Part shown: positions 53,692-61,629 of the stretch, one piece after another
Position numbering within the stretch: the first letter of the stretch is position 1
Layout of the letters: each line of letters begins with the position of its first letter
DNA from: Cyclobacteriaceae bacterium
Lineage (GTDB): Bacteria; Bacteroidota; Bacteroidia; Cytophagales; Cyclobacteriaceae
Direction: 5' to 3'
DNA length: 64,000 bases
Assembly: GCA_019638235.1 (NCBI GenBank)
Contig: JAHBUE010000001.1
Coordinates: 2,094,492-2,158,491, forward strand
The notes under the pieces: generated by a model
Database searches by the model: none
Told to the model about the DNA's origin: nothing
Seen by the model: only the letters and a program-made list of their open reading frames with translations
Position numbers and translations under genes: made by a program

Positions 53692-54782
53692 TTGGCGTGC
53701 ATTTGTTCGGACAGATTTTTCAATGCTAAAAAATTACAGACTTCCCCTTCTTTATTTAATCTTATCACTTGGGACTCATTTCCTCTTTAGAACCCTGAAC
53801 CTAAAGGGATCAATGACAGTATTGATTGTTGTATCAATTGTATTCGCAGCTTTTTGCTTTGGGAAAGTGCTCTTGACAAAGGACAAGGACAAAAAGTTGG
53901 TTTTCATATTGGCAACCTTGTGTTTTGTTACAATCGCAGCCAAGATAGACTATGTGTATTATAACAGATTCGTTTCATTCGCACTGTTACTAACAATAGC
54001 TTACCTGCTTGCAAAAAAGAACTTTAATCGCTTAGACAAAGGGACGATACTTGGCGTTTCAATTTTAACCCTAGTTGTGGTACTTATACCGGACAAACAA
54101 ATCATGTCCTACAAGTATTACGGACTTCGGACAAATGGAGAACAGGTGACATGGGACGACTTTAAAGCAATTCCTAGTCGAGAGAAAGGAAACTCAGCCC
54201 GCATAAGGGCAAATCTACTTTATGAGATCAATGAGGCCTTTGATTATCCACCTGCAATTGTACTTTCATATGTTGACCCTTACAAGTCTTGGGTAAAGGA
54301 CAGGACAGACGAGCCAATGTTTGATTTATTATTGGCCCATGAGCAAGGTCACTTTTATATTGCAGAGTATTATGCTCGTTTGGCAAATGATAGCTTGCGG
54401 ACAACATGGGCGAGGCGAGAAAAAACAGCATACATCATAAATGCCTTTTATGCCAAGACGGACAGTTTGCATATTTTATATGACTCCTTGACTAATCATG
54501 GAGTGCTTGTGGATAAGCAATTTGAGTGGACTAAATATCTGAAAAGCAAATTAAGGATTCCTTCATTGCCGACAGACATAGAAAATATTCCATATAATTT
54601 AAATCGGGACACGACAAACGCACGCTAACAAAAGGTATGTGCCATTGCGGGATGTAGTGTAAAGTTGTAGTTTAGTTTTCAAAACAACGTTCGGTTTCGT
54701 GGGACAGTTTCGGAGTAGTCGGGCAAATCAGTCGTTCCTCCTTCATTTGCCCTCCAAGCCCGCAACGTCACATACCTAAACG
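53692..54782 (+). mobile_element. Integron-type gene cassette
   Basis: A 1091-base unit with one gene and an attC-like site. Left boundary G|TTGGCGTGC at 53691/53692. The first 16 bases (53691-53706) match the reverse complement of 54614-54629 at 14 of 16 positions, the relation expected between a cassette's 5' end and the inverse core of its own attC. The right boundary is ...AAACG|TTGCC at 54782/54783, where a second cassette-like piece begins. No integrase nearby. Confidence 0.7.
53723..54628 (+). CDS. Cassette-borne membrane protein with HExxH motif
   Basis: A 301-residue protein from ATG 53723 (MLKNYRLPLLYLILSLG). Four hydrophobic segments occupy the first 150 residues; the C-terminal domain begins at VTWDDFKAIPSREKGNSARIR and contains LLLAHEQGHFYIAEYYARL, an HExxH motif in a DUF922-like context (the W-D-F, SWV and HEQ-HF pattern). 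It may be a membrane-tethered zinc peptidase or a structural relative. The stop TAA is inside the attC inverse core. An upstream ATG at 53669 would start outside the cassette. Confidence 0.65.
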   Translation: MLKNYRLPLLYLILSLGTHFLFRTLNLKGSMTVLIVVSIVFAAFCFGKVLLTKDKDKKLVFILATLCFVTIAAKIDYVYYNRFVSFALLLTIAYLLAKKNFNRLDKGTILGVSILTLVVVLIPDKQIMSYKYYGLRTNGEQVTWDDFKAIPSREKGNSARIRANLLYEINEAFDYPPAIVLSYVDPYKSWVKDRTDEPMFDLLLAHEQGHFYIAEYYARLANDSLRTTWARREKTAYIINAFYAKTDSLHILYDSLTNHGVLVDKQFEWTKYLKSKLRIPSLPTDIENIPYNLNRDTTNAR

Positions 54783-54787
54783 TTGCC
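54614..54787 (+). repeat. attC-like recombination site
   Basis: GGTATGTGCCATTGCGGG (54634-54651) pairs with CCCGCAACGTCACATACC (54759-54776) at 16 of 18 positions. Outer parts are GCTAAC (54624-54629) and GTTGCC (54782-54787). The loop carries GGACAGTTTCGGAG, like the element at 14030-14193. Confidence 0.72.
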
Positions 54788-54813
54788 AACAATTGCCAAT
54801 GACTGACAGATAA

Positions 54814-55128
54814 ATGAAACAACAAAACCGACTTTTGGCATTTATTCTTTCGACAGTTTTGCTTTCATGCGCGACAACCAAGTCGACATCGATTGTATAC
54901 TCTGACTATGGACAGGAACAAGCCATCCTCCGAAAATCAACATCACACTATTGCATCAATGATAGTACAATGGTTGCTGATTCCATGTTTGTAACATTGA
55001 CGTATTATGATAAAAACGGAGAACGCCAAAAAGAGGAAGAAACTCACTATTTGATGGGAAAGGCGCACCTGCTGATAAAGCCTCAAATCAAATTCGCACC
55101 GCTTGTAATACTCCATTGTTACCCGTAA
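54814..55128 (+). CDS. Small lipoprotein, possibly truncated cassette gene
   Basis: A 104-residue protein: lipobox ILSTVLLSC (Cys 19), then ATTKSTSIVYSDYGQEQAIL and a beta-rich middle. It begins 32 bases after a cassette boundary (54782/54783), as in the other cassettes. The last 20 residues (KAHLLIKPQIKFAPLVILHC...) look out of character and no attC-like site follows before the M14 gene at 55166, so the 3' part of a cassette may have been deleted. Function unknown. Confidence 0.55.
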   Translation: MKQQNRLLAFILSTVLLSCATTKSTSIVYSDYGQEQAILRKSTSHYCINDSTMVADSMFVTLTYYDKNGERQKEEETHYLMGKAHLLIKPQIKFAPLVILHCYP

Positions 55129-55165
55129 GTTCGGCTGTTAACTTTACAGCTATTAACTACGGAAT

Positions 55166-56806
55166 ATGAAGTATAGAATTTTAACAGGCTTGTTTCTTCT
55201 GGCTTGTGCCCAGGTTGGGTTCGGTCAGCAATACAGTAATCATGTCCAGGTAAGCCAGCGCGTCAAGAGCCTTGAGTCGGCACATGGTTCATTGGTGAAA
55301 TTACGGTCGCTCGCTAAAACAGCAGGGGGTAAAGATATTTGGGTGCTTGAAATTGGTTCGGGCAACCGCGATAACAACCCTGCCGTAGTCGTGGCGGGTG
55401 GTGTTGAAGGTTCACTTATTCTTAGCCAGGAACTTGCCCTCGGCTTTGCCGAACGGTTATTGGCCGGTGCTTCAACCGATAGCGTAAAAGCCTTGTTGGC
55501 ATCGACAGCGTTTTATGTGTTCCCAAATGTAAGCCCCGATGCAACCGAACAATACTTTGCCAAGGTACGATATGAGCGTAGCGGCAATGCGTCAGCTACT
55601 GATGATGATCGCGATGGAAAAATAAATGAAGACCCGTTTGAGGATTTAAACAATGACGGGCTGATTACTATGGTGCGGGTGGAAGATGCTACCGGTCGGT
55701 GGAAAACACACCCGGCCGATGCACGCATTATGGTGCAGGCAAATACCGAAAAGGGCGAGCAGGGCAAGTACATCCTCATCAGCGAAGGCACCGATACGGA
55801 TAAAGACGGTAAGTTTAATGAAGATGGAGAAGGAGGTGTTCACTTTAACAAGAACCTCACCTTCGACCCGCCTTATTTTGAAAAAGGAGCAGGCGAGCAC
55901 CCCGTTTCGGAAGTAGAAACACGCGCAGTATTGGATTATTTATACGACCGTTTTAATGTGTTCGCGGTAATTGCGTTTGGGCCTGCCAACAACCTGTCCG
56001 AGCCCTGGAAGTATGACCGTTCAAAGGCAGGCCGTATAGCTACCGGAATACTGGAGCAAGATGTGAAGTATAATAAATTGGCAAGTGAGTTGTATAAACA
56101 GCACGTAAAACAAAAAGATGCTCCTGCTGCCTCACCGCAAAAAGGCGATTTTGTGCAGTGGGCATACTTCCATTACGGAAGGCAGAGTTTCAGCACTCCG
56201 GGCTGGTGGGCGCCTAAGTTTGAAGTTCCCAAAGACTCCGCCTCGGCAGCGAAATACAAACCCAACGCAGATAAAAATGTTGATGTTGACTTTATCCGTT
56301 GGGCCGAGCGCGAAGGTCAGGATGTTTTTGTGAATTGGCAGAAAATCAATCACCCCGATTTTCCGGGTAAAGTGGCAGAAGCAGGCGGCTTTAAGCCGTT
56401 TGTAAAAACAACGCCCCCGGCAAGCGCCATAACAAAACTAACCGATGAGCACACGAAGTTTATCATTGCCCTTGCGCAAAACAAGCCACAGGTTGACTTG
56501 GTAAACCTGAAAACCGAATCGCTCGATAATGGTGTGAGCCGCGTTACGGTAACGCTGCAAAACAAAGGCGGTTTTCCGGCCATAGCTCAGGTTGCACGCA
56601 ATAATAATTTCGTAAAATTAGTGAAGGTGAATCTTGTTCTGTCTAAAGACCAAACCATTTTTGGTGGTAATAAGATAACCTTACTGAATGAACTTGATGC
56701 CGGTGAGAGTAAAGAACTTACCTGGCTCATAAAAGGTAAAGGAAAAATTACCCTCGAAGCCGGAGCGCCTCAATCGGGCGTGAAAAAAGTTGACGTAAAC
56801 CTTTGA
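55166..56806 (+). CDS. M14-like protein without zinc ligands (pseudopeptidase)
   Basis: A 546-residue exported protein (signal peptide ending VGFGQQ) with the fold pattern of M14 carboxypeptidases but degenerate active site. Compared with the paralogue downstream, the HxxE motif (IHSNE there) reads VEGSL, the third His position (SFHNSG there) reads AFGPAN, and the catalytic Glu segment (TFSNELF there) reads STPGWW. Two EF-hand-like calcium loops remain (DDDRDGKINED, DTDKDGKFNED). It may be a regulatory or binding partner. It is 11 bases upstream of the active-looking copy. Confidence 0.82.
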   Translation: MKYRILTGLFLLACAQVGFGQQYSNHVQVSQRVKSLESAHGSLVKLRSLAKTAGGKDIWVLEIGSGNRDNNPAVVVAGGVEGSLILSQELALGFAERLLAGASTDSVKALLASTAFYVFPNVSPDATEQYFAKVRYERSGNASATDDDRDGKINEDPFEDLNNDGLITMVRVEDATGRWKTHPADARIMVQANTEKGEQGKYILISEGTDTDKDGKFNEDGEGGVHFNKNLTFDPPYFEKGAGEHPVSEVETRAVLDYLYDRFNVFAVIAFGPANNLSEPWKYDRSKAGRIATGILEQDVKYNKLASELYKQHVKQKDAPAASPQKGDFVQWAYFHYGRQSFSTPGWWAPKFEVPKDSASAAKYKPNADKNVDVDFIRWAEREGQDVFVNWQKINHPDFPGKVAEAGGFKPFVKTTPPASAITKLTDEHTKFIIALAQNKPQVDLVNLKTESLDNGVSRVTVTLQNKGGFPAIAQVARNNNFVKLVKVNLVLSKDQTIFGGNKITLLNELDAGESKELTWLIKGKGKITLEAGAPQSGVKKVDVNL

Positions 56807-56817
56807 TTGGAAGCCTT

Positions 56818-58536
56818 ATGAAAAAATCAATATTAATATTATCCATTGTTCTTGTTTCGGTTGTAACCCAAGCGCAGGATGCCGCAAGCGTTTTCCGCGC
56901 GGCAGGCACACCCGAAAATCCTAAAGTGCAGGTATCGTGGAACCGGTATTACACACATTCCGGCATTACCGAAATCTGTAAGAAACTGGCAGCGGCACAC
57001 CCCGACCTGGTTAAGCTAAGTTCAATCGGCAAGAGTTACCAGGGGCGCGAAATGTGGTTACTTACCGTAACGGATTTCAAAAAAGGTAAACCGGAAGAGA
57101 AGCCCGGATTTTATATTGATGGTAACATCCACTCCAATGAAATTCAGGGATCGGAAATGGCGTTGTACACCGCGTGGTATTTAGCCGAAACATTTAAAGA
57201 CGTAGCCTTTATAAAAGAATTATTAGCCGATAAGGTTTTCTATATCGTGCCTACTATCAACCCCGATGCACGCGACCATTATATGAAAGAACCTAATTCC
57301 CCGCATAGTCCGCGCTCAGGCGTTATCCCCGTTGATAACGACCGCGATGGACTGATTGATGAAGACGGGTTTGACGATTTGAATGGCGATGGGCACATCA
57401 CCATGATGATACGGAAAAGCCCAACGGGAAGAATGAAAAAAGACCCGAACGATTCGCGAAGGTTAATTCCTGCAAAGCCCGATGAACAAGGTGAGTATGA
57501 AATGTTGGGTTTTGAAGGATTAGATAACGATGGTGACGGACGGGTTAATGAAGATGGAACAGGTTTTTACGACCCCAACCGCGACTGGGGCTGGAAGTGG
57601 CAGCCCAACCATATTCAGGGAGGGGCATACAAGTACCCGTTCTCCATTCCTGAAAACAGGAATGTGCGCGATTTTGTAATGGCGCATCCCAACATTGCCG
57701 GTGCGCAGAGCTTTCATAACTCTGGCGGTATGTTGTTGCGCGGCCCCGGTGCTGCCGAAGATGCCGACTCATACAACAATGATGACGTGCGCATTTATGA
57801 TGCTATTGGTAAGAAAGGCGAATTGTTGATACCCGGGTATCGCTACCTGGTTGTGCATAAGGATTTATATACCGCATGGGGTGGTGAGTTGGATTGGTTC
57901 AACAGTGGCCGGGGCATCTTTACATTTTCAAACGAACTGTTTACATCCTATATGTATTTTAACCGGCAAGGCTCCGGGCAGGAAGATATGTATGCATTTG
58001 ACCAATCGTTGTTGTTTGGCGATGCTATTGTGCCCTGGCAGGAATACGACCATCCGCAGTTTGGTAAAATTGAGATTGGCGGAGTAAAGAAAAACTTTAC
58101 CCGTGCCGACCCGGGCTTTTTATTGGAAAGCGATGCACATCGCAACATGGCATTTTGTATCTATCATGCTTACCACATGCCTAAGCTTGTTGTTGAAGAA
58201 ATGACGGAGAAGAGTCTTGGAGGTGGCCTTACTGAAATCACAGTAGTGATTACCAACAAGCGTATGATTCCTACACACTCCAGTATTGATTTGCGTTATA
58301 AAATAGAACGCCCTGATTACATCAGCATACAAGGCCCTAAGGTTATTGCGGGCATGGTGGTTGAAAACCGCGACCACAACATTGCCCGCGAGCAAAAGAA
58401 CAACCCGAATGTGTTGGAGGTGAACAACATTCCCGGCATGGGTTCAGTTACCGTTCGTTGGATTGTAAGCGGAGCGAAAAACTATACTATAAAAGTGGAC
58501 AGCCGTAAGGGAGGAGTTGTTACAAGGGGTAAATAA
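56818..58536 (+). CDS. M14 family zinc carboxypeptidase, secreted
   Basis: A 572-residue protein from ATG 56818 (MKKSILILSIVLVSVVTQAQ), a clear signal peptide; an in-frame TTG at 56803 is less likely. Zinc ligands: IDGNIHSNEIQG (HxxE) and AQSFHNSGG (His). Catalytic Glu in FTFSNELFTS. Two calcium-binding loops (DNDRDGLIDED, DNDGDGRVNED) insert in the catalytic domain, a feature of many Bacteroidota M14 enzymes, and a beta-domain closes the protein. It releases C-terminal amino acids or acts on peptidoglycan peptides. Confidence 0.9.
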   Translation: MKKSILILSIVLVSVVTQAQDAASVFRAAGTPENPKVQVSWNRYYTHSGITEICKKLAAAHPDLVKLSSIGKSYQGREMWLLTVTDFKKGKPEEKPGFYIDGNIHSNEIQGSEMALYTAWYLAETFKDVAFIKELLADKVFYIVPTINPDARDHYMKEPNSPHSPRSGVIPVDNDRDGLIDEDGFDDLNGDGHITMMIRKSPTGRMKKDPNDSRRLIPAKPDEQGEYEMLGFEGLDNDGDGRVNEDGTGFYDPNRDWGWKWQPNHIQGGAYKYPFSIPENRNVRDFVMAHPNIAGAQSFHNSGGMLLRGPGAAEDADSYNNDDVRIYDAIGKKGELLIPGYRYLVVHKDLYTAWGGELDWFNSGRGIFTFSNELFTSYMYFNRQGSGQEDMYAFDQSLLFGDAIVPWQEYDHPQFGKIEIGGVKKNFTRADPGFLLESDAHRNMAFCIYHAYHMPKLVVEEMTEKSLGGGLTEITVVITNKRMIPTHSSIDLRYKIERPDYISIQGPKVIAGMVVENRDHNIAREQKNNPNVLEVNNIPGMGSVTVRWIVSGAKNYTIKVDSRKGGVVTRGK

Positions 58537-58570
58537 GGGGGGTATTATAAATGTAAGAAACAGGTAGATT

Positions 58571-58684
58571 TTACCTGTCCCTGTGTTGAATTTTAAATCC
58601 TACGGGAGGTCGATCCTTAACGGCAGGCTCTAATAGTTCTTTAATGATTTTGTATATAGAAACAATGTCTTCATTATTTTCCAT
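58571..58684 (-). CDS. Small 37-residue protein
   Basis: An ATG at 58684 opens MENNEDIVSIYKIIKELLEP and continues AVKDRPPVGFKIQHRDR before TAA at 58571. The amphipathic helix followed by the P-x-x-x-GFK ending recalls short Bacteroidota proteins seen beside toxin-antitoxin or mobile genes, but I cannot name the family. Stop overlaps the hairpin ACAGGTA/TACCTGT (58560-58578). The rest of this 253-base gap holds nothing further. Confidence 0.45.
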   Translation of the reverse strand: MENNEDIVSIYKIIKELLEPAVKDRPPVGFKIQHRDR

Positions 58685-58789
58685 TTTTATTCTGAAAGAG
58701 ATGTGCAGTCAGTTCGCTTACAATCTCTAAGGTGAATTGAGATATTAGAGATTGCTATTCTTCGTTTAGATAGCTGAAATATACAAAAC

Positions 58790-59107
58790 TCACCCTTCCG
58801 CCAACAAATCATAAGCCGCCTTTAATTCCCTGAGTGTGGCCTGGTTGTTTTGCTGTTTGGCAAGGTCAATGCCGGTTGCGTATAATTTCAGGGCTTTATC
58901 AACCTGACCGGTGGTTTCCATCAGTTGTGCGGCCTGGTAATAGGTGGGCAGGTAGTCGGGGTGCGCGGCAAGCAGTTGGCTAAATAACCGTTCGGCCTCG
59001 GCTGGCTTATCGTCCTTGTATTCAAGCGCAAGGGCATAAAGCGAAAAAGCATCGTTCGGATCTTCTTCCAGGTACTTTAAAAGATGCTCAATTCGGGTCA
59101 AATTCAT
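58790..59107 (-). CDS. TPR repeat protein
   Basis: A 105-residue protein made of two to three tetratricopeptide repeats: LLKYLEEDPNDAFSLYALALEYKD, AERLFSQLLAAHPDYLPTYYQAAQL, and VDKALKLYATGIDLAKQQNNQATLRELKAAYDLL. Such small TPR proteins act as protein-binding scaffolds. It is divergent from etfB across 99 bases. No signal peptide, so cytoplasmic. Confidence 0.88.
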   Translation of the reverse strand: MNLTRIEHLLKYLEEDPNDAFSLYALALEYKDDKPAEAERLFSQLLAAHPDYLPTYYQAAQLMETTGQVDKALKLYATGIDLAKQQNNQATLRELKAAYDLLAEG

Positions 59108-59206
59108 TTTATTTTGGTTTTTTGGCCTTCCAAATGTCGGATTTTATGCTTTATCTTGAAGCCCGTTTGATAAAGAGTAGTTTAATTAATTTTTGTTGCT
59201 GAAAAG

Positions 59207-59944
59207 ATGAAAATCCTTGTTTGTATTTCGCACGTACCCGATACGACATCCAAAATCAATTTTGTAGAGAATAACACCCGTTTAGATACGAATGGCGTTC
59301 AATTTATCATTGGCCCGTACGATGATTATGCACTCGCCCGCGCTGTTGAATTGAAAGAAACTTCGGGCGCAACCATTACGGTTTTAAATGTAGGGCAGGC
59401 CGATACGGAACCCACTATCCGCAAGGCGTTGGCCATTGGTGCCGATGATGCTATCCGTGTAAACGCAGAACCAACCGATTCTTTCTTTGTGGCTTCGCAG
59501 ATTGCCGCCCAGGCAAAAGAAGGTGGTTATGACCTTATCCTGATGGGAAGAGAGTCCATTGATTATAACAGTGGCGCTGTTCATGGCATTGTGGGCGAGA
59601 TGTTGGGCATTCCGTCCATATCGCCTGTTATGACATTAGATATTGAAGGCACTACGGCCAAACTTGCCCGCGAAATTGAAGGTGGAAAAGAATACCTCGA
59701 AGTTAACCTGCCGTTTGTAGCGGGCTGCCAGGAACCGATTGCCGAATGGAAAATTCCGAATATGCGCGGCATCATGTCGGCACGAACAAAACCTTTGAAA
59801 GTGGTTGAGCCTGTTTCTACCGATAGCGGTGTTAAACTTGAGACGTATGAACTGCCCCCTGCGAAAGGTGCGGTAAAAATGATTTCTGCCGATAACGTGC
59901 AGGAGTTGGTTAGCCTGCTTAAAAATGAAGCGAAGGTGATTTAG
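59207..59944 (+). CDS. etfB: Electron transfer flavoprotein subunit beta
   Basis: A 245-residue EtfB with KILVCISHVPDTTSKINF at the N-terminus, GADDAIRVNAEP, and the AMP/ETF signature MGRESIDYNSGAVHGIVGEMLGIPSISPV. With EtfA it carries electrons from acyl-CoA dehydrogenases to the ETF-quinone oxidoreductase. It is followed by etfA after 32 AT-rich bases. Confidence 0.97.
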   Translation: MKILVCISHVPDTTSKINFVENNTRLDTNGVQFIIGPYDDYALARAVELKETSGATITVLNVGQADTEPTIRKALAIGADDAIRVNAEPTDSFFVASQIAAQAKEGGYDLILMGRESIDYNSGAVHGIVGEMLGIPSISPVMTLDIEGTTAKLAREIEGGKEYLEVNLPFVAGCQEPIAEWKIPNMRGIMSARTKPLKVVEPVSTDSGVKLETYELPPAKGAVKMISADNVQELVSLLKNEAKVI

Positions 59945-59976
59945 ATTTACGATTTTTGATTTTAGACTTTTGAATT

Positions 59977-60930
59977 ATGAATAGTTTAGTTTTTGTAGAA
60001 AGTGCTGAAGGAAAAATAAAGAAGACTTCACTCGAAGCCGTTGCTTTTGCACACGCAATGGGCGGAAATGTTACGGCTATCGCTATCGGGCAAACCGAAC
60101 AGGCCGAGTTGGAGAATTTAGGTAAGTATGGCGCCAAAAAGGTGCTTCATGTTGCTGATGATAAATTAAACCAGGGAGTTATACAGGCGTATGCTGCGGT
60201 GCTGGCAAAGGCATTTCAGGATGAACAGGCCGATGTGCTGGTGCTTGCCGATTCGTCATTAGGTACACCCGTAGGCGCGCGCGTTGCTGCTAAGTTAGAT
60301 GCAAGCCTGGCGTCAAATGTTGTTCAGTTGCCGGATACGTCATCGGGCTTTGTTGTAAAGCGAAGCATTTATACAGGTAAGGCGTTTGCCAATGTATCGT
60401 TAACCAAACCGAAAAAAGTAATCGGCATTAAAAAAAATGCTGCCGAAGTAAAAGAAGTAGGCTCATCTGCTTCTGTAACACCATTCCAGGTTTCATTATC
60501 GGATGCCGATTTCTCTACGAAAATCACATCATCCGAAAAGGCAACAGGAGAGGTATTGCTTCCTGAAGCAAACATTGTTGTATCGGGTGGTCGTGGCATG
60601 AAAGGCCCCGAACATTGGGGAAGTATTGAAGAGTTGGCAAAAACATTGGGTGCAGCTACCGGATGCAGCAAACCGGTTTCGGATATGGGCTGGAGGCCGC
60701 ACCACGAGCACGTAGGGCAAACGGGTGTAAAGGTAGCGCCTCAATTATATATAGCCGTTGGCATTTCGGGGGCTATTCAGCACTTAGCCGGTGTAAATTC
60801 TTCTAAATGTATTGTGGTTGTTAATAAAGACCCCGAAGCGCCATTTTTTAAAGCTGCAGATTACGGAATTGTAGGCGATGCTTTCGATATTTTGCCTAAA
60901 TTGAATGACGCAATAAAAGCCGCGAAGTAA
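59977..60930 (+). CDS. etfA: Electron transfer flavoprotein subunit alpha
   Basis: A 317-residue EtfA. N-terminal adenine-nucleotide-like fold (AFAHAMGGNVTAIAIG), VVSGGRGMKGPEHW, and the FAD-binding C-terminus (HVGQTGVKVAPQLYIAVGISGAIQHLAGV ... VVVNKDPEAPFFKAADYGIVGD). It partners EtfB. It is followed 2 bases later by the bifunctional nuclease gene with GTG start. Confidence 0.97.
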   Translation: MNSLVFVESAEGKIKKTSLEAVAFAHAMGGNVTAIAIGQTEQAELENLGKYGAKKVLHVADDKLNQGVIQAYAAVLAKAFQDEQADVLVLADSSLGTPVGARVAAKLDASLASNVVQLPDTSSGFVVKRSIYTGKAFANVSLTKPKKVIGIKKNAAEVKEVGSSASVTPFQVSLSDADFSTKITSSEKATGEVLLPEANIVVSGGRGMKGPEHWGSIEELAKTLGAATGCSKPVSDMGWRPHHEHVGQTGVKVAPQLYIAVGISGAIQHLAGVNSSKCIVVVNKDPEAPFFKAADYGIVGDAFDILPKLNDAIKAAK

Positions 60931-60932
60931 TT

Positions 60933-61532
60933 GTGAAGAAAATTAAGTTAGAAATTCTCGGTCTTTCCTCAAGCCAATCGCAAACCGGCTCGTTTGCATT
61001 GGTGCTTGGCGAAACGGAAGGTAACAGGCGCCTGCCAATCATTATCGGAATGTTTGAAGCGCAGGCTATTGCCATTGAAATTGAAAAGATAATTCCTAAC
61101 CGTCCTATGACACACGACTTGTTTAAGTCGTTTGCCAATAATTTTCATTTTACGGTTGAAGAGATTGTTATATCCGACCTTAAAGAAGGTGTTTTCTTTG
61201 CCAAGATTGTTTGTTCCGATGGGTTGAAGCGCTCTGAAATTGATGCACGCCCTTCTGATGCCATAGCCATAGGGTTACGATTTGATTCGCCTATTTTCAC
61301 GTATGAAAATATTCTGGCGGAAGCCGGTATTGTACTTACTGATGAACAGGAAGAAGATGAACCCAGGGCCGAGCCGAAAAGCCGCGCTAAGAAAGAATCG
61401 GTTTACAAGAAAGTTGAGGATTTGAAAAATTATTCTGTAGATAAGCTCAACGAAATTTTGAAAGAGGCTATCGATAAAGAGGATTACGAACGGGCTGCAA
61501 AAGTCCGCGATGAGTTGAGTAAACGGAATTAA
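60933..61532 (+). CDS. Bifunctional nuclease (DUF151) protein with UVR domain
   Basis: A 199-residue protein starting at GTG 60933 (KKIKLEILGLSSSQS). The DUF151 core shows LPIIIGMFEAQAIAIEIE, MTHDLFKSF, and DARPSDAIAIGLRF; a linker with charged repeats leads to a UVR-like coiled segment (LNEILKEAIDKEDYERAAKVRDELSK). Family members have reported DNase/RNase activity. It follows etfA by two bases, probably in the same operon. Confidence 0.9.
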   Translation: MKKIKLEILGLSSSQSQTGSFALVLGETEGNRRLPIIIGMFEAQAIAIEIEKIIPNRPMTHDLFKSFANNFHFTVEEIVISDLKEGVFFAKIVCSDGLKRSEIDARPSDAIAIGLRFDSPIFTYENILAEAGIVLTDEQEEDEPRAEPKSRAKKESVYKKVEDLKNYSVDKLNEILKEAIDKEDYERAAKVRDELSKRN

Positions 61533-61587
61533 TTTAAACCTGTAACCCCTGCTTTCTCCGCTAACTGGCGGATTCGGCCGGCAAGCG

Positions 61588-61629
61588 TAACTGAAACCTG
61601 AAACTTGTAACCTGAAACCCGTAACTTGA
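61588..61629. repeat. Short direct repeats in the gap before the nucleoside transporter
   Basis: Tandem imperfect copies of GTAAC(C/T)TGAAAC, reading GTAACTGAAACCTGAAAC, then TTGTAACCTGAAACCC, then GTAACTTGAA. A small hairpin TCCGC-TAACTG-GCGGA lies at 61556-61571. I recall such low-complexity tracts between Bacteroidota genes; no CRISPR-like spacer structure. Confidence 0.6.

Noticed and set aside
61550..61629. Possible CRISPR-like repeats
   Set aside because: Units are about 12 bases, imperfect and without spacers of constant length; no cas genes.
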